This document shows, in pieces, positions 1 through 6,195 of a DNA stretch of 8,256 nt. The DNA comes from Christensenella sp. UBA4636 (lineage in GTDB: Bacteria > Bacillota > Clostridia > Christensenellales > Borkfalkiaceae). The translations under genes and the position numbers were made by a program. Below the pieces are notes generated by a model, which made no database searches, was not told the DNA's origin, and worked only from the letters and a program-made list of their open reading frames with translations. The stretch covers positions 45,304 through 53,559 of the forward strand of contig DHMS01000033.1 of NCBI GenBank assembly GCA_002405915.1, written 5' to 3'. Within the stretch, counting starts at the first letter, position 1; every line of letters starts with the position of its first letter.

Positions 1-22
1 CTCCCAACTGAGCTATGCTCCC
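1..22 (-). tRNA. tRNA gene, 5' part only (cut by window edge)
   Basis: Read on the minus strand, the first 22 bases form the 5' end of a tRNA: acceptor strand GGGAGCA, then T8 and A9, the D-stem strand GCTC, and a D-loop starting AGTTGGGAG. The anticodon and 3' half lie outside the window, so the identity cannot be read. The acceptor and D-arm sequence resembles Firmicute tRNA-Val or tRNA-Ala, which is only a guess. A strong promoter lies 30 bp upstream (52-80). Confidence 0.85.
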
Positions 23-51
23 ACGCGGCACCGCTTTCACAATGCTCAAAT

Positions 52-80
52 ATAATATCAAATATTTGTTGTTTTGACAA
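52..80 (-). promoter_or_regulatory. Sigma-A type promoter of the left tRNA
   Basis: On the minus strand the -35 box TTGTCA (75-80) and the -10 box TATTAT (52-57) are separated by exactly 17 bp. Transcription would start near position 45, about 23 bases before the tRNA 5' end at 22. The rest of the 196-bp gap between the tRNA and the CDF gene (23-218) is AT-rich. I see no further gene in it, and only weak hairpins without a T-run after the CDF stop codon. Confidence 0.75.
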
Positions 81-218
81 GTATTTTTACGCCTTTTTCG
101 AAATTTCTTTTTAACTTTTTTTCACAATTACTCGTCTTTCGAAAAACTCTTCTTAAAATCTTCAATTTTTACGCATTTACCCTCTTCGCAAGAGTTAACG
201 CTTTTATCTATAAGCGCG

Positions 219-1058
219 TTACAAAATCGTCACTTCCGCTTCGTAGACATACGGGAAACGGGCTTCGACTTCTTTGCTTATTTCAGAAAACAAAGCTTTC
301 AATTCTAAAACGCTATTAACGGTCGATTGCACGTATATTACAACAAAGCAACCGTTGCCGGCGCGCCTTGTCTTTATAAAAACTTTCGTAACGTTATTTT
401 TAGCCGCGACAAAATCGCATATTTTAAGTTCGATTTCTTTGTTCGCGCGATAATCGACGAGAGATAGAAACGCGGAGATAAAAATTTTTACGGCGACGAA
501 AATTATAAGGAAAGATATAATCAAGCGACATATGAATTCGCCCGCTTCGAACGTGGCGGCGATAAAAAGAGAACCGACGAGCGCGGCGACGGACGAAAGA
601 GAGTCGGCTTGATGGTGCCAAGCGTCGGCTTTCAAAATCTCCGAACGTGCAGCTTTCGCGCTTTTTAGCACGACAAAGAACAAAATTTGCTTGATTATTA
701 CGGCTAAAACACAAACGAGAACGGTTGCAAGTTCTCCGCCGCCCGAAAAGTTTTGACTTTCGCCCGACAAAAACAACATAACGGCGGTAAAGATAAGAGC
801 AAAAGCCGACAAAAGCGCGGTAAAATTAGCAATTTTGACGTACCCGAACGGGAATTTAGAAGTTTTCTTTCGCTTAGACAATAAATCGCCCGAAAAACTT
901 ATAACCGTTACGGCAACGTCCGTAAGCGAATGCACCGCGTCCGCCTTCAACAGAGCCGAACCGATAATAATTCCCGCAATAAGCTTCAATAAAAACAATA
1001 AAACGTTTCCGCAAAACGAGATTATAAACGCACGCCGCTCTATTTTTCTTTCGTTCAT
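219..1058 (-). CDS. Cation diffusion facilitator (CDF) family metal transporter
   Basis: This is a 279-residue inner-membrane protein of the CDF family, which exports divalent metal ions (Zn, Fe, Co, Mn or similar) in exchange for protons. Family hallmarks are present: an N-terminal helix with GNVLLFLLKLIAG, the TM2 metal site H43xxxD47 within ADAVHSLTDV, and the matching TM5 site H148xxxD152 within ADAWHHQADS. About six membrane segments span residues 11-200, followed by a C-terminal cytoplasmic domain of about 75 residues. An HxxxD/HxxxD tetrad is typical of zinc-type members, but the metal cannot be fixed from sequence. I chose the ATG at 1058 because family homology begins there; a GTG at 1136 would add 26 unlike residues. 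Neither start has a clear Shine-Dalgarno sequence. The gene is separated from the upstream GNAT gene by a terminator, so it probably has its own promoter; TTGTCG/TATCAT with an 18-bp spacer at 1079-1108 is a weak candidate. Confidence 0.9.
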   Translation of the reverse strand: MNERKIERRAFIISFCGNVLLFLLKLIAGIIIGSALLKADAVHSLTDVAVTVISFSGDLLSKRKKTSKFPFGYVKIANFTALLSAFALIFTAVMLFLSGESQNFSGGGELATVLVCVLAVIIKQILFFVVLKSAKAARSEILKADAWHHQADSLSSVAALVGSLFIAATFEAGEFICRLIISFLIIFVAVKIFISAFLSLVDYRANKEIELKICDFVAAKNNVTKVFIKTRRAGNGCFVVIYVQSTVNSVLELKALFSEISKEVEARFPYVYEAEVTIL

Positions 1059-1161
1059 CGTAAAAACACCGTCGTTACATGATATGTTTTTCGTATTCTT
1101 TACGACAACAAAATCGCCGTTAAACGACAAAAACACGATAAAAAAACAAGCAAAAACGGCA

Positions 1162-1191
1162 GCAAAAAAGCTTCACCCGAAAAGATGAAGC
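1162..1191 (-). terminator. Intrinsic terminator of the glmS-GNAT operon
   Basis: On the minus strand, GCTTCATC and GGTGAAGC (within 1170-1191) form an 8-bp stem with one G-T wobble and a 6-base TTTTCG loop. Six T follow immediately (1164-1169). It lies 22 bp after the GNAT stop codon and ahead of the CDF gene, so it separates the two transcription units. Confidence 0.85.
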
Positions 1192-1212
1192 AATTTTCAA
1201 TAAAACAAAAAC

Positions 1213-1740
1213 TCAGATATCGAGATAAAAGTATATATCGCTTTTTCCTTGCTGCGGAGTGTGGTCGTAAACGCGCGTATCGAGTCCGCCTATACTAAAA
1301 CCGTTTTTGATATAGAACGCGCACGCGCCGACGTTATTATCTTGTCCTATCGTGTACACGCCGCAATACCCGCGCGATAACGCGACTTTTTTTGCTTCGC
1401 CGATAAGTATTTTTCCTACACCTTGCCCGCGGTAAGCCTTGCAAACTTTCAAATCGTAAAGATAAATATACTTGAACGTTGCGGACTGCAAAACGGCAAG
1501 TCCCACGCACTTTTCGCCGTCGTACGCGCCGATGAACGAACAATCGCTCATCTTGTCGTAATCGTAATTCTCGTTCGGGAAAGTCATTTCCGTTACGTCT
1601 TTTTTCGGGAAACGACAAACTTTATAGTCCCATTTTCCGTCCGCATAGGAAACAACGAACCGCCCGAAAACTTCGAACGGCTCGTTTAAAAGGTTTATAT
1701 CGCCTTTATGCGATTTGTCAACCAATCTTACTTCGAGCAT
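1213..1740 (-). CDS. GNAT acetyltransferase, streptothricin acetyltransferase (SatA/Sat4)-like
   Basis: This 175-residue GNAT-fold protein transfers the acetyl group of acetyl-CoA to an amine. The acetyl-CoA loop RGQGVGK is at residues 104-110, after strand YIYLYDLKV, and the C-terminal part has the ACAFYIKNGF and GGLDTRVY blocks. The N-terminal NEPFEVFGR (19-27) with a following GKWDY segment is, from memory, the signature of streptothricin N-acetyltransferases (SatA, Sat4), as are QDNN (133-136) and the VDT-like LDT motif. It is therefore most like that resistance family, though many GNATs with this architecture have unknown substrates. The start ATG lies 4 bp after the glmS stop codon with only a weak Shine-Dalgarno sequence, implying cotranscription and perhaps translational coupling. 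The next element is a hairpin terminator. The substrate could be streptothricin-like lysine amines or another small amine. Confidence 0.85.
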   Translation of the reverse strand: MLEVRLVDKSHKGDINLLNEPFEVFGRFVVSYADGKWDYKVCRFPKKDVTEMTFPNENYDYDKMSDCSFIGAYDGEKCVGLAVLQSATFKYIYLYDLKVCKAYRGQGVGKILIGEAKKVALSRGYCGVYTIGQDNNVGACAFYIKNGFSIGGLDTRVYDHTPQQGKSDIYFYLDI

Positions 1741-1744
1741 AATT

Positions 1745-3544
1745 TTATTCTACGGTAACCGATTTAGCGAGGTTTCTCGGCTTGTCGGGGTTAATCCCGC
1801 GGTTAACGGAAATATAGTAAGCTATAATCTGCCACGGCACTATGTCCGCAACCGGCTGCAAAAGTTCGTCTACGCGCGGCACGTTTATGATTTCCGTAAA
1901 ACCGGCTTTGTCGCATTCGTCTACCGAGCAGCAAGTGGTGAGAATAAGCTTAGCTCCTCTCGATTTTGCTTCTTCGGCGTTGGCAAGCGTTTTAAGCAAA
2001 AGGTTTTTGTCGGTCGCGAAAACGCAAACGTAAGTGTTTTCCTCTATCAGAGCAAGGAAGCCGTGTTTAAGTTCGCCCGCGTAATAGGTGTTGGCGTTTA
2101 TGTAGGAAGTTTCCTTGATTTTAAGGCACGCTTCCTGCGCCGTACAGTAATCTACGCCTCTGCCTATCATAAACAAATCTTGCTGATATTGCAACATATC
2201 CGCAATCATTTTGTAATGTTCCGAATCCTTTATGGTTACGGCTTTTTGAAGCTTTTCAAGCTCCTTTATAACCGGCGTTTCTCCTAAGCCGAGGTTTTTC
2301 TTTATCCTTGCCGCAACGAGGTACAAAACTGCGATTTGCGCCGCATACGCTTTTGTAGAAGCGACAGCTATCTCTACGCCCGCCTTTATCGGCATAAAGT
2401 AATTAGCCGTTTTCGCAAGAGCGGAATATTCTACGTTGACTACCGCAAGCGTGGTCGCGCCCTTTTTGCGCGATAATTCTTCGGCGGCTAAGGTATCGGC
2501 GGTTTCGCCGCTTTGGCTGACGAGTATAACGAGCGAATTTTTGCCGACTTTCGGGTCCATGTACCTGAATTCGCTCGCAACGTAAGCGTTGCACTCTATC
2601 CCGAGCTGTTTTTCTATGATTTTCGCGCCGACAAGCCCCGCATGATACGCGGTGCCGCAACCGACGATTTTTATATCGCGGATCTTTTTGAAGTCTATCT
2701 CGTCGAAGTGCTTATATGCCGATTCGTCCGAGTAATGCTCGATAACGTTCTTGATAGAGTCCTTAACTTCGTAAATTTCCTTTATCATGTAGTGCTTGTA
2801 GTCGTTTTCGAAGTTATACGCCGAGCAATCGAGCTTTAACGGCGTCTTTTTAATCTGTTGCAACAAATCGTCGCTGAAATACAGTACGCCGTCGCCGAAG
2901 TATCCGTATTCCTTGTTTTCAAGACTGTAATATTCGTCCGCAAAACCAACGAAACAAATAGGGTCGCTTGCAAGCATAAATTCCTCGCCTTTAACGGCGC
3001 AGTAAAGCGGACATCTGTTTTTGGCAAAGTAAATTTTGTTTCTGTTCTTGTTTAAAACAGCAAGCGCGTAACTTCCTTCAAGCTTGCTGCAAGCCCTGAT
3101 TATGGCATTAAGGTTGTTCGTTACGTTGTGCTTTTTTCTGTAATATTCTATCAACGTCGCTACGATTTCCGTGTCCGTGTCACTGACGAATTCGTAACCT
3201 TTTTTAGTGAGTTTTTCTTTGAGCGCGCCGTAGTTTTCGATTATGCCGTTATGCACTATCGCCCATTCGTTGTCCATCGACAAATGCGGATGCGCGTTAA
3301 GTTCGCAAGGAACGCCGTGGGTCGCCCAACGCGTGTGCGCTATGCCTATGTTCGCGCCTTCGAGCGGTTCTATTATCTTTTCGAGATTGGCTATTTCGCC
3401 TTTTGCCTTAGTTACCTTAAACTTTTCTCCGCTTTTTACGGCGATACCGGAAGAATCGTAACCTCTGTACTCCAAAAGCTTAAGCTTTTTTACGAGCATG
3501 TTTTCAACGTTTTCTCTTCCGAAGTATCCTACTATTCCGCACAT
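1745..3544 (-). CDS. glmS: Glutamine--fructose-6-phosphate aminotransferase (isomerizing), GlmS
   Basis: GlmS makes glucosamine-6-phosphate from fructose-6-phosphate and glutamine, the first step toward UDP-GlcNAc, peptidoglycan and other amino sugars. The 599-residue length is normal for the family. The N-terminal Ntn-type glutaminase begins MCGIVGYFG with the Cys2 nucleophile, followed by EYRGYDSSG, HTRWATHG (70-77), HNGIIEN (98-104) and SDTDTE. Two SIS sugar-isomerase domains follow, with GCGTAYHAG (295-303), SQSGETADT (343-351), ASTKAYAAQ (395-403) and GELKHG (490-495); the C-terminal tail ends NLAKSVTVE. A minor oddity is Phe496 after KHG, where E. coli has Pro and B. subtilis Thr. The ribosome binding site GGAAG lies 7 bp before the ATG. 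A good promoter is at 3627-3655, and no glmS ribozyme fits between it and the gene. The GNAT gene follows in the same operon. Confidence 0.98.
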   Translation of the reverse strand: MCGIVGYFGRENVENMLVKKLKLLEYRGYDSSGIAVKSGEKFKVTKAKGEIANLEKIIEPLEGANIGIAHTRWATHGVPCELNAHPHLSMDNEWAIVHNGIIENYGALKEKLTKKGYEFVSDTDTEIVATLIEYYRKKHNVTNNLNAIIRACSKLEGSYALAVLNKNRNKIYFAKNRCPLYCAVKGEEFMLASDPICFVGFADEYYSLENKEYGYFGDGVLYFSDDLLQQIKKTPLKLDCSAYNFENDYKHYMIKEIYEVKDSIKNVIEHYSDESAYKHFDEIDFKKIRDIKIVGCGTAYHAGLVGAKIIEKQLGIECNAYVASEFRYMDPKVGKNSLVILVSQSGETADTLAAEELSRKKGATTLAVVNVEYSALAKTANYFMPIKAGVEIAVASTKAYAAQIAVLYLVAARIKKNLGLGETPVIKELEKLQKAVTIKDSEHYKMIADMLQYQQDLFMIGRGVDYCTAQEACLKIKETSYINANTYYAGELKHGFLALIEENTYVCVFATDKNLLLKTLANAEEAKSRGAKLILTTCCSVDECDKAGFTEIINVPRVDELLQPVADIVPWQIIAYYISVNRGINPDKPRNLAKSVTVE

Positions 3545-3626
3545 ACTTTAGCTTCCTTTTTTCCTTGTTGTCCGTTACGGCGCAAAATCATTGGTTTAGA
3601 AAATCTTTACCCATAACGCATAGTAT

Positions 3627-3655
3627 ATTTTATTCTTAAACACGAAATAAGTCAA
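3627..3655 (-). promoter_or_regulatory. glmS promoter
   Basis: On the minus strand the -35 box TTGACT (3650-3655) and -10 box TAAAAT (3627-3632) are 17 bp apart, giving a start near 3620 and a leader of about 75 bases. The -35 box sits inside one arm of a perfect 8-bp inverted repeat (3649-3656 and 3684-3691), a possible operator. Confidence 0.75.
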
Positions 3656-3691
3656 CGTATTTTTATGGTAAAAATTAACTTGAGTTGACTT
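3649..3691. repeat. 8-bp perfect inverted repeat at the glmS promoter
   Basis: AAGTCAAC (3649-3656) and GTTGACTT (3684-3691) are exact reverse complements separated by 27 bp, about 35 bp centre to centre. One arm contains the glmS -35 hexamer. A smaller inverted motif AACT-TG-AGTT (3678-3687) overlaps the other arm. The arrangement could be a regulator site or chance in AT-rich DNA. Confidence 0.4.
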
Positions 3692-3714
3692 TTTATATAA
3701 GAAAATAGTTCTTT

Positions 3715-3736
3715 TGTGCAAAAATGCCGTTTTCGG
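3715..3736 (-). terminator. Short terminator after the MocR gene
   Basis: Directly after the MocR-type gene, the minus strand reads GCCG-AAAA-CGGC followed by ATTTTTG. The stem is only 4 bp but all G-C with a tetraloop and a T-run, so it may stop transcription before the glmS promoter. The short stem keeps confidence modest. Confidence 0.45.
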
Positions 3737-4831
3737 CTATTTACCGAGAAGCTTTTTATGCCGTCTTAACTTGTTAAGGTGCCTTTCAAAACTTCCGTCG
3801 TTTAAAATTTTAGCGATTACGAGTTGCTCCAAAAGCGGAACGGTGCAAGAATAAAAGCCCAACTTTTTATAGTAAAGCTCGGCGTAGTCTTCGGGCAGTA
3901 CCATATACCCCGCGCGCATAGACGGGAAAATGGTTTTTGAAAAGGTATTGAGATAAATTACGCATTTACGGTTGCTTGCGAAAAGCGTTTGCGTAAGTCG
4001 CGCGTTAAGGCAAAATTCCGACTGAAAATCGTCCTCTATAATAACTCCGCCGCGCTTCCTCGCCCAGCCGATATATTCTTCGCGTTTCCTCGCGTTCGCG
4101 GTAACGCCCGTGGGGTAGCTGCCGTAAGGAGTAACGTGCAGAACGGTTGCCGTAGAAGATAAAAGTTCTTTTGAGTTTATGCCGTTTTTCCCGAGCGCAA
4201 GCTCCTCAATTTTCACGCCTTTAAGCTCGTAAATTTTCTTTATCTTTTCGTAGCACGGCTTTTCGACGGCATAGGTTTTGTCTGAGCCCAGCATATCTAC
4301 GATTATGCCGTAAAAATATTCCGACCCCGAGCCGATTATAACGTTTGCCGCCTTTGCTCGTATTCCGCGGTTCCTGTTTAAATACCGCGCTATCGCTTCC
4401 TTTAAAACGGGGTGTCCCGTCGGCGGCGATTTTTCGAAAAGCTTTTCGCCGTAATCGGCAAGCACCGCCCGCACGGCTTTGGAATAAACGGTTAAAGGAA
4501 AATATTCTTCGCCCTCTTCGCTTTCGCCGCTTTGCGTAGTGCTGCCCGTAAAGCAGTCCTCTTCGTCTTGCGGCTCGGGGCTTCTTTTCTTCTTTTCCGA
4601 GATTAAGCAATTTTCGAATTCGACAAAGTACCCGCTCCGCTCGCGCCCCGAAATGTAGCCCTCGCTTTCGAGAAGTTCGTACGCGTGTTCGACCGTCGTT
4701 ACGCTCACGTCCTCGTTGAACGCCACGGCGCGCTTTGACGGGAGCTTGTCGCCCTTCGCGTATCCGCCGCCCACAATCTCGTCCTTTAACTCTTCGTAAA
4801 TCTCTTCGTATTTTTTCGTTAAATTTTTCAT
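3737..4831 (-). CDS. MocR-type regulator (GntR wHTH + aminotransferase fold), C-terminally short
   Basis: This 364-residue protein has a GntR-type winged helix (about 7-72, with the KLPSKRAVA and VSVTTVEHAYELLESEGYI elements), an acidic linker (about 76-112), and a fold-type I aminotransferase-like domain. PLP residues are visible: the Schiff-base lysine K299 in NTFSKT, the ring-nitrogen aspartate in IIEDDF (264-269), and R306 in SMRAGYMVLP. MocR proteins use this domain to sense PLP or an amino compound. They are usually about 460-480 residues; this one ends in the HLNKLRRHKK helix, so it lacks the C-terminal small domain of about 90-100 residues. The usual TPSHQxPTG loop reads TPYGSYPTG. 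These changes suggest a sensor rather than an enzyme. It is divergent from an ECF S-component gene, which suggests a PdxR-like role in vitamin B6 supply. No clear Shine-Dalgarno sequence precedes the ATG. Confidence 0.88.
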   Translation of the reverse strand: MKNLTKKYEEIYEELKDEIVGGGYAKGDKLPSKRAVAFNEDVSVTTVEHAYELLESEGYISGRERSGYFVEFENCLISEKKKRSPEPQDEEDCFTGSTTQSGESEEGEEYFPLTVYSKAVRAVLADYGEKLFEKSPPTGHPVLKEAIARYLNRNRGIRAKAANVIIGSGSEYFYGIIVDMLGSDKTYAVEKPCYEKIKKIYELKGVKIEELALGKNGINSKELLSSTATVLHVTPYGSYPTGVTANARKREEYIGWARKRGGVIIEDDFQSEFCLNARLTQTLFASNRKCVIYLNTFSKTIFPSMRAGYMVLPEDYAELYYKKLGFYSCTVPLLEQLVIAKILNDGSFERHLNKLRRHKKLLGK

Positions 4832-4837
4832 AAAATT

Positions 4838-4881
4838 TGGTATCTAAAAAAATGTTAATTTTGACTATTTTAATAATACCA
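4838..4881. promoter_or_regulatory. Inverted ATACCA boxes, candidate MocR operator
   Basis: TGGTAT (4838-4843) and ATACCA (4876-4881) are inverted copies of a hexamer, with 32 bp between them, flanking the MocR -10 box and start point. From memory, the MocR member GabR of Bacillus subtilis binds paired ATACCA hexamers spaced about three helical turns apart in its divergent promoter region; there they are direct rather than inverted repeats. Autoregulation by the adjacent MocR protein is an inference. Confidence 0.45.
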
Positions 4882-4901
4882 GATTAGTGATATAATAGCA
4901 A
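4873..4901 (-). promoter_or_regulatory. Promoter of the MocR-type gene
   Basis: On the minus strand TTGCTA (4896-4901) and TATTAT (4873-4878) are separated by 17 bp, giving a leader of about 35 bases. The -35 box overlaps by one base the -10 box of the opposite promoter (4891-4896), so the two promoters probably compete or are controlled by the same bound protein. Confidence 0.7.
4888..4896 (+). promoter_or_regulatory. Extended -10 promoter of the ECF S-component gene
   Basis: TG-A-TATAAT (4888-4896) is a perfect extended -10 element. The 17-bp-spaced -35 position (4868-4873, TTTTAA) is weak. A TTGACT at 4861 lies 24 bp from the -10 and is too distant to be its partner. The extended -10 plus a poor -35 suggests a promoter that could be activated by the divergent regulator. 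Confidence 0.7.
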
Positions 4902-4938
4902 GCGTAAAACAAGAAAATTTTAAAACGAGGCAAAAAAA

Positions 4939-5454
4939 ATGAATTTCACGGCAAAAAAAATATGCTACGTCGCGGTCTTTACGGCGATGAACGTTATGCT
5001 CAGTTCTTTCGGCATCACCGTCCCCGGCGGACACATCTATCTTAACGATATCGTCATCTGCTTTGCGGCTCTCGTCCTCGACCCGTTCTCGGCGTTCATC
5101 GTCGGCGGCGTTGGCGCGTTCTTCGGCGACTTAATCTTTTACCCGACGCCTATGTTCGTCAGCCTTTTTACGCATGGTCTGCAAGGCGTCGCGATTTCTC
5201 TCATCGTCGGCAAAAAAACAAGTTTAAAGCCCGTCCGGCGCGTTTTAATCGCGCTGTTTACCGGCATAATAATAATGGTCGGCGGCTACACCTTAGGCAA
5301 AACCTTCGTCTATTCGACATGGGAAACTGCGGTCATAAAGCTCCCGTACGAATTTGCGCAAGCGGGAATCGGTGCGGTCGTCGCATTCATTCTCTATTAC
5401 AAAACCCCGCTCCCCTCGTTCATCTTCAAAAAGCTCCCCGAAGAGGAAAAATAA
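4939..5454 (+). CDS. ECF transporter S-component, probably for vitamin B6 (PdxU/HmpT-like)
   Basis: This 171-residue protein is very hydrophobic, with about six membrane segments (roughly 8-26, 33-48, 51-69, 74-91, 100-121 and 133-154). It fits the substrate-binding S-component of an energy-coupling-factor vitamin importer, which docks onto a shared EcfT-EcfA-EcfA' module encoded elsewhere. Family-like features are the first-helix AxxxA (A12-A16, the EcfT contact type), GGHIYLND near 30-37, the LDPFSAFIVGGVGAFFGDL stretch after it, and GYTLGKTFVYSTWETAVIKLP later. The substrate is inferred from the neighbour: a divergent MocR-type, PLP-binding regulator points to pyridoxine or pyridoxal. HMP/thiamine precursor or riboflavin cannot be excluded, since these S-components are related. 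The GAGG ribosome binding site is 8 bp before the ATG, and a strong hairpin terminator follows. Confidence 0.85.
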   Translation: MNFTAKKICYVAVFTAMNVMLSSFGITVPGGHIYLNDIVICFAALVLDPFSAFIVGGVGAFFGDLIFYPTPMFVSLFTHGLQGVAISLIVGKKTSLKPVRRVLIALFTGIIIMVGGYTLGKTFVYSTWETAVIKLPYEFAQAGIGAVVAFILYYKTPLPSFIFKKLPEEEK

Positions 5455-5470
5455 ACAAACAATATGAACA

Positions 5471-5501
5471 CGGCACGCAGATTTTGCGTGCCGCAACTTT
5501 T
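5471..5501 (+). terminator. Terminator after the ECF S-component gene
   Basis: CGGCACGCA (5471-5479) and TGCGTGCCG (5485-5493) form a perfect 9-bp G-C rich stem with a 5-base loop, followed by CAAC and four T. It lies 16 bp after the stop codon and between convergent genes. In the other direction the T-run is poor, so it mainly serves the plus-strand gene. Confidence 0.8.
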
Positions 5502-6059
5502 ATAAATCTATAATTATCGTTTTCAACTTTTTTCTCTTTGCGTATTCAATAGTTTTCTTCGTGCCTCCGCCCCTACCGCTAAACAACGCGATAAGTAACG
5601 ACGAGCTGTTAATCATATAAGTATTACGCTCGAACATGCATTCTTTACCGTTATATTTTTCGCAAACACACCTTACTCCGTCAGTCTTTTTCAATATTTC
5701 GTAATACCTTTTTTGTCTTTATCGCACCATTTTAAATCTTGGTCGCCACACGGCAGTGCAGCATATAATTTTATATCGCTATACTTAGATTTTAATTTTA
5801 AAACTTCTTCGGCACAAATCATATCGAAGCCTAACGCCATACCGCTTATAAAGTAACGATATCCCGATTTTATCGCTTTTTCTAGCTCAAAATCTAATTT
5901 TTCTTTCATTTCAAGACAGCGAATATCCTGTTCGTTTGCTTTCCAAGGCAACTTTTGCAAGCGATGCCCCGTAAAACATGCGGTTACGCTTTTTAAATCT
6001 TTTAAAAACAAGTCTATATTTTGTATTATAGACAACTCTTTTATTTCTTCATAACTCAT
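5500..6059 (-). pseudogene. SLOG-family (DUF1273/YpsA-like) gene with a single frameshift
   Basis: Two overlapping reading frames together make one SLOG-type Rossmann-fold protein of about 187 residues, the normal family length. The first part (5691-6059, 122 aa) has CFTGHRLQKLPW, GYRYFISGMALGFDMICAEEVL and AALPCGDQDLKW. The second part (from about 5710 down to 5500) has CMFERNTYMINSSSLLIALF and GRGGGTKKTIEYAK. The break lies in a run of six A on the minus strand (5709-5714): one additional A would continue the reading as KKRYYEILKKTDG. The gene therefore appears to have lost one base; a sequencing error or ribosomal slippage on the A-run are alternatives. SLOG proteins bind nucleotides or related ligands, and the exact role of this subfamily is not settled. 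The AAAGGTG ribosome binding site is intact. The gene is divergent from a small XRE regulator. Confidence 0.85.
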
Positions 6060-6079
6060 AATTCACCTTTGACCAATTC

Positions 6080-6163
6080 ATACTACATATGATAGCACTT
6101 TTCTAAAAAAAAGAAAAGAAAAAGACCATTCTATACTACATATTTTATTTTGTATGTATGATA
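6080..6163. repeat. Repeated operator-like motifs between the SLOG and XRE genes
   Basis: The 11-mer ATACTACATAT occurs twice on the plus strand, at 6080-6090 and 6133-6143, 53 bp apart. TATGATA also occurs twice, at 6088-6094 and 6157-6163. In addition ATACTACATA (6133-6142) and TATGTATGAT (6153-6162) form an imperfect inverted repeat with 8 of 10 matching pairs and a 10-bp spacer. One copy covers the SLOG promoter and the other lies just upstream of the XRE gene, so they are good candidates for binding sites of the XRE protein. Between them is a purine-rich A-tract (6105-6125). Confidence 0.6.
6089..6117 (-). promoter_or_regulatory. Promoter of the SLOG gene
   Basis: On the minus strand an extended -10 element TG-C-TATCAT (-10 hexamer 6089-6094) lies 17 bp from a weak -35 TTTTCT (6112-6117). 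The start would be near 6082, about 23 bases before the ATG. A repeated 11-mer (6080-6090) overlaps the -10 and start site, which is a fitting place for repression. Confidence 0.5.
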
Positions 6164-6195
6164 AAATGGTTAAAAAGCTATAAGGCAGAGAGAAT

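Noticed and set aside
74..319. Plus-strand open frame of 81 codons
   Set aside because: It overlaps the tRNA promoter and the CDF gene's 3' end, has low-complexity Phe/Lys-rich content, and has no ribosome binding site.
1059..1136. 26-codon N-terminal extension of the CDF gene from a GTG
   Set aside because: It has no ribosome binding site and its residues do not resemble the family; homology starts at the ATG at 1058.
3649..3696. Plus-strand terminator formed by AAGTCAAC/GTTGACTT and following T-run
   Set aside because: The loop is 27 bases and there is no plus-strand gene upstream to terminate.
3545..3736. glmS ribozyme or riboswitch upstream of glmS
   Set aside because: The leader after the predicted start site is only about 75 bases and shows none of the conserved ribozyme core; a normal promoter and ribosome binding site explain the region.
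5691..5720. Classic programmed -1 frameshift signal in the SLOG gene
   Set aside because: The zero-frame codons are AAA AAA GGT, not the A AAA AAG phase of a standard slippery heptamer, and no obvious stimulatory structure was noticed; slippage stays possible but is not supported.
6100..6130. Purine-rich A-tract as a CRISPR or tandem repeat
   Set aside because: It is simple A/G-rich sequence without regular repeat units; no CRISPR-like repeat-spacer pattern exists in the window.
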